Source of the DNA: Hyphomonadaceae bacterium
GTDB lineage: Bacteria; Pseudomonadota; Alphaproteobacteria; Caulobacterales; Hyphomonadaceae
Reading direction: 5' to 3'
NCBI GenBank assembly: GCA_030696545.1
Contig: JAUYSA010000148.1
Coordinates: 1 to 14,752 of the forward strand
DNA: 14,752 bases
The notes below the pieces were generated by a model. That model saw nothing but the letters and a program-made list of their open reading frames with translations, did no database searches and was not told the origin of the DNA. This document shows positions 5,814-14,752 of the stretch, piece by piece. Position 1 is the stretch's first letter. The number at the start of each line of letters is the position of its first letter. A program made the translations under genes and the position numbers.

Positions 5814-7442
5814 ATGACCGACCAACCCAAGCCCCCTGCCGCCTCGCCGCCGGGCGACCTGTCCGGCATGCGTACCTTGCCGCAGGACCCGCAGTCAGGC
5901 GGCCCTGAGCATCGCCCGCTACAGTCCGGCGAACTGTTCGCGTCCCGCTATCGCGTGCAGGAACTTCTCGGTGAGGGCGGCGCCGGAAGCGTCTATAAGG
6001 CGCTCGACGAGACGATCGATCAGCCGATTGCGCTGAAGGTGATCCGCGCAGGGCAGGCGCCAACACCCGAAGCGCGCAAGCGCCTCGTGCGCGAGACCAT
6101 CATGGCGCGCAACGTGCGGCACCCCAACGTGGTCGCCGTCCACGATGCCGGGCTCGCGGGCGAGCAGGCCTACATGGTCATGGAGTTGCTTGAGGGGCGA
6201 ACCCTGCGCTCCTGGCTGCGCCAGCACGGCGCGCAGGATACGGACTGCGCCTACCCCGTGGTTCGCGCGCTCATCACCGCCATTCTCGATGGCATCGATG
6301 CCGCGCACGCTCAGGGCATTGTGCATCGCGATCTCAAACCGGAGAACGTATTTTTGCTGTCCGAGCCGGGCGAGGGCGGCGTGCGCCTGAAGGTGCTGGA
6401 TTTCGGCCTGGCGCGAACAGACGGCGCCCCGATGGGAAGCCAGACGCTCGTCGGTACGCCGCACTACATGGCGCCCGAGCAGATCACCGCACCCGACACC
6501 GCGAAGCCATCAGCAGACCTCTATTCGCTGTCAGTGATGTTCTATGAATTGCTGGTCGGCGTCTTGCCGCAAGGCCATTGGCAACCGCCAAGCCGCGGCC
6601 GCGCCGACGTGCCGCCGCAGGTAGATCAGCTGATCGAGGCAGGCCTGTCCAATCGCCCCCGCTCCCGTCCACAGTCTGTCGCCGAATATCGCGCTGCGTT
6701 GCTGGCGGCGGCGACGCCCAAGCCATCGCCGCAGAATTCTGCCGCGCCCAATGTCACGCGAGAGCCGCCTCCAGAGCCGCCCCAGCCCACCGCGCCGCCG
6801 TCTGCGCCCAACCTTACAGTGCCCGAATTGTTGAAACAGGCCGCCGCCTCTGCCGACAAGGCCCGCGCGATGATCGACAACAAGACGAAGGGCTGGAACA
6901 TTCCCTGGGACAACGCCCATGCCCTGCTCAAGCAAGCGGTGGCGACAGACGATCCCAGCGCCAAGATTGCCTATGGCCGCTTTCTGCATGATGGACTGGG
7001 CATTCACTGGCCAGCTCAGGATGAAGTGGCGCGCACATGGTTTAACAGCGCGGCCAGCGATGGATCTGGCGAAGCCATGTACTGGCTTGGTCAGATGGAT
7101 CGCTTGGGACGCGGCGGTCCGAAAAATCCGGCGGCGTCGATTGACTGGTTCGTGAAGTCAGGCGCGGCCGGTTATGCCGAAGGCGACTACGTGGCGGGCT
7201 TTGCCTATCGCGGCAAGCTGGGTGACTGGGGCAGCGTCACCGACCACGCCAAGGCGCGGTATCATTACGAGCGAGCCGCGAAGAAGGGGCATGCGTCGGC
7301 AATGATTCATCTCGGCGAGATGTTCGCCGAAGGGCTGGGCGGCGCGAAGAATCTCGCGACCGCCAAGGATTTGTTCGAACGCGCCGACAAGGCCGGCCAT
7401 CCCTCAGCCGCTGACAGCCTGAAGCGGTACGGGCTCCGCTGA
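5814..7442 (+). CDS. Soluble Ser/Thr protein kinase with C-terminal Sel1-like repeats
   Basis: A 542-aa Hanks-type (PknB-like) kinase. All catalytic marks are present: glycine loop GEGGAGSV (53-60), ATP lysine K75 in ALKVI, helix-C E94, HRDLKPEN (171-178) with catalytic D173, DFG (196-198) and GTPHYMAPE (214-222), so it should be active. A Pro-rich linker (about 301-335) leads to four Sel1-like repeats of about 36 residues (roughly 384-419, 420-455, 456-494, 495-531), each with the A-x-x-x-LG/Y-x-x-x-G and A-x-x-W/Y-x-x-A-A-x-x-G pattern. Sel1 repeats are alpha/alpha solenoids that hold protein partners. No membrane span or PASTA domain is seen, so it is probably cytosolic. ATG 5814 is chosen because GGAAA lies 8 bases upstream; an in-frame TTG at 5748 would add 22 residues. 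No phosphatase gene lies nearby. The substrate is unknown. Confidence 0.9.
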   Translation: MTDQPKPPAASPPGDLSGMRTLPQDPQSGGPEHRPLQSGELFASRYRVQELLGEGGAGSVYKALDETIDQPIALKVIRAGQAPTPEARKRLVRETIMARNVRHPNVVAVHDAGLAGEQAYMVMELLEGRTLRSWLRQHGAQDTDCAYPVVRALITAILDGIDAAHAQGIVHRDLKPENVFLLSEPGEGGVRLKVLDFGLARTDGAPMGSQTLVGTPHYMAPEQITAPDTAKPSADLYSLSVMFYELLVGVLPQGHWQPPSRGRADVPPQVDQLIEAGLSNRPRSRPQSVAEYRAALLAAATPKPSPQNSAAPNVTREPPPEPPQPTAPPSAPNLTVPELLKQAAASADKARAMIDNKTKGWNIPWDNAHALLKQAVATDDPSAKIAYGRFLHDGLGIHWPAQDEVARTWFNSAASDGSGEAMYWLGQMDRLGRGGPKNPAASIDWFVKSGAAGYAEGDYVAGFAYRGKLGDWGSVTDHAKARYHYERAAKKGHASAMIHLGEMFAEGLGGAKNLATAKDLFERADKAGHPSAADSLKRYGLR

Positions 7443-7458
7443 AGCACGTCGCGTCCGG

Positions 7459-10368
7459 CTAGTGCGCCTCCGCCCACGTCTTTGCAGCGTGAGCTTCCAC
7501 CACCAGCGGCACGTTCAGCTCCAGCACCGGCATCGTCGCCCGCGCCATCGTCTCGCTCGCCACCTCGATCAGCTTCCTGGCTTCCGCCTCCGGCGCCTCG
7601 AACACCAGTTCGTCGTGAACCTGCAACAGCATCTTCGCCTTCAGCCCCGCCGCCTTCAGCGCGCCCGGCATCCGGATCATCGCCCGCTTGATGATGTCCG
7701 CAGCCGATCCCTGTAGCGGCGCGTTGATCGCCTGCCGCTCGCCGAATGAACGCTCTGCGCCATTGGGCGATTTGATCTGCGGCAGCCACACCTTCCGTCC
7801 AAAGATCGTCTCGACATAGCCATGCTCGCGCCCGAACGCGCGATACTGCTCCATGTAATCCTGGATGCCCGGAAACTTCTGGAAGTATTTCTTGATGTAG
7901 GCGCCCGCTTCCTCGCGCGGGATCGACAACTGCCGCGCAAGGCCAAAACCTGAAATGCCATAGATGATCCCGAAATTGATCGCCTTGGCCTTCCGCCGCA
8001 CCATCGGGTCCATGCCCTTCACCGGCACGCCGAACATCTCGCTCGCCGTCATGGCGTGAATGTCGATGCCTTCCTTGAACGCGGTCCGCAGGCTCGGAAT
8101 GTCCGCGACATGCGCCAGCAGCCGCAACTCGATCTGCGAATAGTCCGCCGACACCAGAACATTGCCCGGCGCTGCGATGAAAGCCTCGCGTATCTTGCGG
8201 CCTTCCTCCGTGCGGATCGGAATGTTCTGCAGGTTCGGATCGGTGGACGCCAAACGCCCCGTCTGAGCCCCCGCCAGCGAGTAGGACGTATGCACACGCC
8301 CCGTCGTCGCATCGATCGCATCGCGCAGCGTCTCCGTATAGGTCGAGCGCAGCTTCGACAGCATCCGCCAGTCGAGCAGAACTTTCGGCAACGCATGGCC
8401 GTAGGCGGCCAAATCTTCCAGCGTATCTGCGCCGGTCGCCCATGCGCCGGTCTTGGTCTTCTTCGCGCCCGCTGCTTCGGCAAGGCCCATCTTGTCGAAC
8501 AGGATTTCGCCGATCTGTTTCGGGCTTCCCAGATTGAATGGTTGCCCTGCCAGTTCCTGCGCTTCGGCCTCCAGCGCGCCCATGCGCTGCGCGAACTCGC
8601 CCGACAACTTCGACAGTTTCTCGCGATCCACCAGAACGCCCGCGCGCTCCATGTCGGCTACGACCGGGATCAACGGCCTGTCCATCGTCTCATAGACAGT
8701 CGCAACGCCCTCGCGCGACAGGCGCGGCTTCAGCCGCTCCCACAGGCGCAGCGTTACGTCTGCATCCTCGGCGGCATAGCGCGTGGCCTTGTCCACCGGC
8801 GTCTGGTCGAACGTGATCTGCGCCTTGCCGGTCCCGATCAGCTCCTTGATCGGGATCGGCTTGTGTCCGAGATGAAGCTCCGACAACTCGTCCATGCCAT
8901 GATTGTGCTGTCCGGCTTCCAGCACAAATGACAGCAGCATCGTGTCGTCGATCGGCGCCACGCGGATATCGAACGCACAGAACATCGAGATGTCGTACTT
9001 GATATTCTGCCCGATCTTGAGAACCGATGGGTCCTCCAGCAGCGGCTTCAACAGCTCGATCGCCGTCGCCATCTCGATCTGCTTCGGCTTGTCGCCGGAA
9101 AGCAGGTCGGTCTTGCCCGCGCCATGGCCCAGCGGGATATAGCAGGCCTTCCCCGGCGCCAGCGCCAGCGACACGCCCACCAGCCTGGCGCTCATCGGGT
9201 TCAGCCCGTCCGTTTCGGTGTCCACCGCCACAAAGCCCTGGCTCCGCGCGGCGGCGATCCACGTCATCAGCTGCTCGACTTCGGTGACGGTCTCATACGC
9301 GTCGAGGTCGAACGGCGCCGCCGTTGTCGCCAGCGGCTCGAAGCTTTCGCCCGGAACGCCATTGGCCGCCGCCGTCGCTGTCGGCTTGCCGCTGCCCGCG
9401 CGTTCCGCCGCCACGGCATTCGCCAGCGCCTGTCCACCGGCCGAAGATGAGCGAGGCGCAGGCGCCTCCGACCCCAGCGTCTGCGCGACGCGCGTTGTCA
9501 GCGTCCTGAATTCCATTTCGTTCAGGAAGGCGAGCAAGGGAGCCGGATCAGGCTCCGACACGCCCAGCTCTTCCAGCGGAACTTCCACCGGCACATCATC
9601 CTTCAGCGTCACCAGCACTTTCGAGAGCCGCGCCTTGTCGGCGTGTTCGATCAGCGACTCGCGCCGCTTCGGTTGCTTGATCTCGCCCGCACGCGCCAGC
9701 AGCGATTCCAGATCGCCATACTCCTGGATCAACAGCGCTGCCGTCTTGATCCCGATGCCCGGCACGCCCGGCACGTTATCGACGCTGTCACCGCACAGCG
9801 CCTGCACATCGATCACCTTGTCCGGCGTCACGCCAAACTTCTCGAACACTTCCGGCGCGCAGATACGGCGATCCTTCACCGTGTCCAGCATGCAGATCCG
9901 GTCATCGACCAGCTGCATCAGGTCCTTGTCCGCCGACACGATCGAAACGCGCGCGCCTTTGGCCGATGCCTGCCGCGAGTATGTCGCGATCAGGTCATCC
10001 GCCTCGAACCCCTTCATCTCCAGCGCAGGCTGGCCGAACGCAATCGCAGCCCGGCGCACCAGCGGGAATTGCGGGATCAGATCTTCCGGCGGATCGGGCC
10101 GGTGCGCCTTGTACTGGTCGTAAAGCTCGTTCCGAAAAGTGATGGCGCCCGCATCGAAGATGCACGCGAAGTGCGTCGGCTGATCGCCCGCCTTCAGGTC
10201 CTCCAGCACCTTCCACAGCATGTTGCAGAAGCCCGAGATCGCGCCCACCGGCAGTCCGTCCGATTTCCGCGTCAGCTGGGGCAGCGCGTGATAGGCGCGG
10301 AAGATGAAGCCCGACGCATCGATCAGGTAAACGTGGCTGGACGCATCAACGGGGCGGCGAACGGGCAT
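7459..10368 (-). CDS. polA: DNA polymerase I
   Basis: A 969-aa three-domain repair and Okazaki-fragment polymerase. Residues 12-295 are the 5' nuclease: LIDASG with D17, FEADDLIA (121-128), SADKDL (145-150), GDSVDNVPG (193-201). After an Ala-rich linker (about 298-350) comes the proofreading domain with VDTETDG (D383, E385), NIKYD (D459) and YAAED (D535), all intact, unlike Taq-type enzymes. The polymerase domain covers about 570-969: motif A SADYSQIELR with D742, the O helix RRKAKAINFGIIYG (791-804) with R791, K795, F799 and Y803, and motif C VHDE (917-920). Start 10368 (MPVRRPVDASS) has AGGAG about 9 bases upstream; in-frame upstream codons to 10464 would add 32 residues not typical of PolA. 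The leader carries a small GGCCT/AGGCC hairpin (10392-10404). The gene converges with the kinase gene, 16 bases between stops. Confidence 0.97.
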   Translation of the reverse strand: MPVRRPVDASSHVYLIDASGFIFRAYHALPQLTRKSDGLPVGAISGFCNMLWKVLEDLKAGDQPTHFACIFDAGAITFRNELYDQYKAHRPDPPEDLIPQFPLVRRAAIAFGQPALEMKGFEADDLIATYSRQASAKGARVSIVSADKDLMQLVDDRICMLDTVKDRRICAPEVFEKFGVTPDKVIDVQALCGDSVDNVPGVPGIGIKTAALLIQEYGDLESLLARAGEIKQPKRRESLIEHADKARLSKVLVTLKDDVPVEVPLEELGVSEPDPAPLLAFLNEMEFRTLTTRVAQTLGSEAPAPRSSSAGGQALANAVAAERAGSGKPTATAAANGVPGESFEPLATTAAPFDLDAYETVTEVEQLMTWIAAARSQGFVAVDTETDGLNPMSARLVGVSLALAPGKACYIPLGHGAGKTDLLSGDKPKQIEMATAIELLKPLLEDPSVLKIGQNIKYDISMFCAFDIRVAPIDDTMLLSFVLEAGQHNHGMDELSELHLGHKPIPIKELIGTGKAQITFDQTPVDKATRYAAEDADVTLRLWERLKPRLSREGVATVYETMDRPLIPVVADMERAGVLVDREKLSKLSGEFAQRMGALEAEAQELAGQPFNLGSPKQIGEILFDKMGLAEAAGAKKTKTGAWATGADTLEDLAAYGHALPKVLLDWRMLSKLRSTYTETLRDAIDATTGRVHTSYSLAGAQTGRLASTDPNLQNIPIRTEEGRKIREAFIAAPGNVLVSADYSQIELRLLAHVADIPSLRTAFKEGIDIHAMTASEMFGVPVKGMDPMVRRKAKAINFGIIYGISGFGLARQLSIPREEAGAYIKKYFQKFPGIQDYMEQYRAFGREHGYVETIFGRKVWLPQIKSPNGAERSFGERQAINAPLQGSAADIIKRAMIRMPGALKAAGLKAKMLLQVHDELVFEAPEAEARKLIEVASETMARATMPVLELNVPLVVEAHAAKTWAEAH

Positions 10369-10466
10369 TCTGCGTATCTCCTGTCGCCATTGGCCTAACA
10401 GGCCGGCGAACATCCTTCCACCTCGGCGCGCGGTCCGCACAGGCATTGGATTGTTTACGCTCATTA

Positions 10467-10482
10467 ACCCCGGGATCGGGGT
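10467..10482. promoter_or_regulatory. Short palindromic stem-loop in the polA / histidine kinase divergent region
   Basis: ACCCCG (10467-10472) pairs with CGGGGT (10477-10482) around a 4-base loop, midway in the 192-base region between the two divergent genes. It could be an operator or an RNA hairpin. No confident promoter hexamers were identified for either gene. Confidence 0.25.
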
Positions 10483-10560
10483 CTGTCCTACCGTTGCTCC
10501 ACCGGAATTTAATCAATCCCTGCGATGAAGTGACGAATTCTGCTGTTCGGGGACACCCAG

Positions 10561-12747
10561 ATGGACACCGCCCGCACTGTCGCGCCGATTGCGCAGGTGG
10601 AGCTGAACGCCAAAGGGGCGCTGCCCCGCTTTGCGCTCGCTTACGTCAAGAACCGCACAACGGCTTTCGGTCTTGTCCTCGTCGTATGCAATGCCGCAAC
10701 GCTCAGCTACTGGTTCGGACCCGCTCTGGCTGCCGTGTGGGGCATGGCTGCCGCCGCCTTGTTGCTGGCCACCGTAATTCTTGGCGTCCGCCGAGCCCTC
10801 GGCGATACAACCCGGGAAAAGACATACGCCGTTATCCACATCGCGCTGGTTGCGCACTGGATGGTCAGCGCATCCGCGCTCTGGTTCACCGGCGATGTGG
10901 CTGCTTGCGTAATCGCCCTGATGATCTGCAGCTCATGGGTGCTGCACGTGATCTTCATGACGCGCGGTCAGGTGCATATCATGACGCCCGGCCTCGTCGT
11001 CTGCTCGGCGCCCTTGCTCGCCTTTATGCTGCATTCGTCGTGGAGCCATTTGCCGGCGTGGGTCGCCATCGCAGCCAGCATCTCGTCCGTGTTCATGGTC
11101 GCCAGCATCGCCGAATCTGCGCTGTTCTCGCTGCGCAACTATCGGACAATCCGCAATGCCCTTGCCGAGGCTGACGCCACCAAGAAGCGCCTCGAGTTTG
11201 CAATCCAAGGCGCAGGCGATGGCTTCTTCGAAATCGACTTCGACACCATGGCCGCCACCGTCAATTCACCGCTGGCGAAGATCATCGGCGCAGAGAGACC
11301 GGACGATCACACCGCCGCGCTCGACAACTTCCACCAGTTCGTTCACCCGGATGACCGCGACATGGTGTTCGGCGCGATCGAGGCAGCGCGCGAAGGCGCC
11401 ATCGACAGCTGGAAGCAGGAACTTCGCGTCCGCTTCGCCTCGGGCGAATACCGCTGGATGCAGTTGCGCGCGCAGGTGCTGCAAGCCAACGACCTGCACG
11501 GCCGAAAGCTGATCGGCACTGTGGTCGATCTCACGGCGTGGAAGACGATCGAGAGCGAACTCCGCAAGGCCAAGGAAACTGCCGAGACTTCCTCCAGCAC
11601 CAAGTCGCAATTCCTCGCCAACATGAGCCACGAGATCCGCACGCCCCTGAACGGCGTCCTCGGCATGGCGCAGGCGCTGGAAGCTGACGGCCTGACGCCG
11701 TCGCAGAAGGAAAAAGTCGCCGTCATTCTCGACTCGGGCAAGTCCCTGATGGCCCTGCTAAACGACGTGCTCGACCTTACCAAGATCGAAGCCGGCAAGC
11801 TCGAAATCTCCGCCGTGCCCGGCGACTTCCTCCACACCATGAAGCGCACCCGCCAGCTGTTCCAGTCGACAGCCGAGGACAAGGGCCTCGAACTCTTCGT
11901 TCGCTACGACAGCAATTTCCCCCAGCGCCTCAGCTACGATCCCACGCGCGTGCGCCAGTGCGTGTCGAACCTCCTCTCCAACGCCATCAAGTTCACCGCG
12001 CAGGGCAATGTCGAGGTCGCGATCTCCGCCAAGCCGCTCGGCGGTGGCCAGTTCATGGTGGCCGTCGAAGTCAGCGACAGCGGCATTGGCATGAGCCCGG
12101 AAACCTGCGCCAAGCTGTTCACCGTGTTCACACAGGCCGACGGCGCCACCACGCGCAAATTCGGCGGCTCCGGCCTCGGCCTCGCCATCTCGCGGCAACT
12201 CGCCCGCATGATGGGCGGCGACATCACCGTGATCAGCGAAGAGGGCCGCGGCTCCGTCTTCCGTCTCACCTTCAAGGCGCAGGAAGCTGCCGCCGCCGCC
12301 CCGACCGCACCCGCCGCCAAGACCCCCGAACACGCCGTCCGCACCCTGCGCGGCCTGCGCGTGCTGCTCACCGACGACAACGCCATCAACCGCCAAGTCA
12401 TCAAGCTCTTCCTCGCCCCACAGGGCTGCCAGATCACTGAAGCGACCAACGGCAAGGAAGCGCTCGACAAGATCGCACAGGGCGATTTCGACATCGTCCT
12501 GCTCGACGTCCACATGCCTGTCATGGACGGCAAGGAAACCATCCGCCGCATCCGCGCCACCGACAAATGGCTCAACCTGCCAGTGATCGCCCTGACCGCC
12601 GACGCCATGTCCGGCGACCGCGAGAAATATCTCGCTCTCGGCATGACCGACTACGTCTCCAAGCCCGTCGACCAGCGCGAACTTATCGCCAAGATGCATC
12701 AGGTCATGGGTCTGGAAATCCCGGTCGCACAGGCCCGTTCGGCCTAG
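10561..12747 (+). CDS. Membrane-bound PAS hybrid sensor histidine kinase/response regulator
   Basis: A 728-aa inner-membrane sensor. Residues 33-188 hold about six hydrophobic segments (roughly 35-52, 54-75, 90-110, 113-133, 143-158, 165-188). A PAS domain of the PAS_3 type spans about 212-332 (VHPDDRDMV at 261-269, GEYRWMQLRAQ). The kinase core has the H box FLANMSHEIRTPLNG with phospho-acceptor H357, N box around N474, G1 DSGIG (506-510) and G2 GGSGLGL (535-541). An Ala/Pro linker leads to a receiver domain (598-715) with D605/D606, phospho-acceptor D649, T679 and K701. All residues for autophosphorylation and phosphorelay are present; no Hpt domain is fused and no response regulator lies beside it, so the relay partner must be encoded elsewhere. 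GGGGA at 10549-10553 precedes the ATG by 7 bases. The signal is unknown; the architecture recalls cell-cycle and stress hybrid kinases of Caulobacterales without matching one I can name. Confidence 0.9.
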   Translation: MDTARTVAPIAQVELNAKGALPRFALAYVKNRTTAFGLVLVVCNAATLSYWFGPALAAVWGMAAAALLLATVILGVRRALGDTTREKTYAVIHIALVAHWMVSASALWFTGDVAACVIALMICSSWVLHVIFMTRGQVHIMTPGLVVCSAPLLAFMLHSSWSHLPAWVAIAASISSVFMVASIAESALFSLRNYRTIRNALAEADATKKRLEFAIQGAGDGFFEIDFDTMAATVNSPLAKIIGAERPDDHTAALDNFHQFVHPDDRDMVFGAIEAAREGAIDSWKQELRVRFASGEYRWMQLRAQVLQANDLHGRKLIGTVVDLTAWKTIESELRKAKETAETSSSTKSQFLANMSHEIRTPLNGVLGMAQALEADGLTPSQKEKVAVILDSGKSLMALLNDVLDLTKIEAGKLEISAVPGDFLHTMKRTRQLFQSTAEDKGLELFVRYDSNFPQRLSYDPTRVRQCVSNLLSNAIKFTAQGNVEVAISAKPLGGGQFMVAVEVSDSGIGMSPETCAKLFTVFTQADGATTRKFGGSGLGLAISRQLARMMGGDITVISEEGRGSVFRLTFKAQEAAAAAPTAPAAKTPEHAVRTLRGLRVLLTDDNAINRQVIKLFLAPQGCQITEATNGKEALDKIAQGDFDIVLLDVHMPVMDGKETIRRIRATDKWLNLPVIALTADAMSGDREKYLALGMTDYVSKPVDQRELIAKMHQVMGLEIPVAQARSA

Positions 12748-12780
12748 GATTCCGGGTTCCGCATCCCCCGCCGGCCAGCG

Positions 12781-12803
12781 CACGCCTGTCACACAGGCTC
12801 GTG
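12781..12803 (+). terminator. Hairpin downstream of the hybrid kinase gene
   Basis: GCCTGT (12784-12789) pairs with ACAGGC (12793-12798) around a CAC loop, and CAC/GTG flanks extend it past a two-base bulge. It lies 36 bases after the kinase stop and about 160 bases before the protease start. There is no U-tract, so it is only a candidate terminator separating the two genes. Confidence 0.4.
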
Positions 12804-12962
12804 ATCGCGTCCGGCGTCATGATTGCTCCGCAATTGCAGGCCTATTTTTCGTCGAAAGGCACTGCCGCCGTCTGGCGGGTCGCCTTGCGGACGCTGCGCT
12901 TTGAGGCCAGTGTTCGCGATGAAAATGGCCTGTCACGGGCCCGGAACTGGAGTTCTACGCGG

Positions 12963-14477
<1,515 letters not shown>

Positions 14478-14506
14478 CCAGAAGCGCCCGAGCTACACCG
14501 CACCAT

Positions 14507-14692
14507 CCCCCTCCGTCTCGATGCTGCGCATCGATCGACCTTCCCCTGCTCCGCATGGGGAGGCAAACCACCACCGCCGCCTTGCCTCCACCGCCGAAGG
14601 CGGGGGAGGTGGATCGCCGCAAAGCGGCGAGACGGAGGGGGCACACCCGCACCGCTCTCACGGCCAGCTCTTCCCCCGCAAGCGGGGGAAGA
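14507..14692. repeat. Hairpin-rich intergenic repeat element
   Basis: A block of nested inverted repeats after the protease gene. CCCCCTCCGTCTCG (14507-14520) is exactly complementary to CGAGACGGAGGGGG (14628-14641). Between them are hairpins CCTCC-A-CCGCC/GGCGG-G-GGAGG (14585-14609, GAA loop) and TCGCCGC/GCGGCGA (14614-14630, AAA loop), plus an imperfect one at 14540-14563. Immediately after comes an 11-base perfect stem TCTTCCCCCGC (14669-14679) with GCGGGGGAAGA (14682-14692). Similar CTCCGTCTCG...CACCTCCCCC modules are, from memory, scattered between genes of many alphaproteobacteria. Open frames across it are low-complexity and should not be called genes. The last hairpin may also act as a terminator for flanking genes. 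Confidence 0.65.
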
Positions 14693-14752
14693 TCGCCCGC
14701 CAGATCCCGCACATCTCACCCGTCAGATTGGGGGATAACCGGCGCCGGAATC
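14693..14752 (-). other. Right-edge stretch, possible 3' end of a minus-strand gene
   Basis: No gene can be established in these 60 bases. Read on the minus strand from the edge, one frame gives IPAPVIPQSDG before a TGA at 14718-14716, which looks like a plausible protein tail and would place the repeat hairpins just beyond its stop. Another frame gives SGAGYPPI ending at 14723. The sequence is too short to choose, and neither may be coding. Confidence 0.15.

Noticed and set aside
9218..10123. 301-aa plus-strand open frame within polA
   Set aside because: Ser/Arg-rich shadow of the polA 5' nuclease region; no ribosome site or recognisable fold.
10450..10470. CtrA-like TTAA-N7-TTAA site in the polA/kinase region
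   Set aside because: TTTACGCTCATTAA has the wrong spacing (6 bases) and an imperfect left half.
11758..12792. 344-aa minus-strand open frame opposite the hybrid kinase gene
   Set aside because: Antisense of conserved kinase and receiver motifs; Gly/Asp/His composition is typical of a high-GC shadow frame.
12567..12962. N-terminal extension of the HtrA protease frame into the hybrid kinase gene
   Set aside because: The added residues are arginine-rich shadow of the receiver domain, and the signal segment begins only after ATG 12963.

Overview
The window looks like a chromosomal segment of a GC-rich alphaproteobacterium, most likely near the Hyphomonadaceae/Caulobacterales. That placement is an inference from base composition, protein flavour, the six-membrane-segment hybrid kinase and a terminal CCCCCTCCGTCTCG-type repeat; no rRNA or other marker gene is present to test it. 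I see no tRNA, CRISPR array, transposase or phage gene.

Left third (1-4720): the C-terminal tail of an unidentified protein is followed by a secreted phytase-like esterase-domain protein (154-1362). Next comes a compact unit in which two paralogous small secreted two-cysteine proteins (1401-1688 and 2275-2568, both minus strand) flank a MarR-family regulator (1785-2294, plus strand). Two plus-strand lipoprotein genes follow: a 180-aa protein with a probable beta-sandwich domain (2778-3320) and a 412-aa lipoprotein of an unnamed family (3482-4720).

Middle (4736-10368): a LOG-family (TIGR00730) nucleotide phosphoribohydrolase-like gene (minus) is divergent from a soluble Ser/Thr protein kinase fused to four Sel1-like repeats (plus). 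The kinase gene converges on polA (minus), which encodes a full three-domain DNA polymerase I with an intact proofreading site.

Right third (10561-14752): divergent from polA is a membrane-anchored PAS hybrid histidine kinase, then a DegP/DegQ-type periplasmic serine protease with two PDZ domains. The last 275 bases hold a hairpin-rich intergenic repeat and no convincing gene.

Most genes are single transcription units separated by divergent promoter regions or tight convergent junctions with hairpins. Envelope functions dominate: five secreted or lipidated proteins, a periplasmic protease and a membrane sensor kinase. The best candidate for an undescribed small system is the MarR regulator with its twin secreted cysteine-pair proteins.
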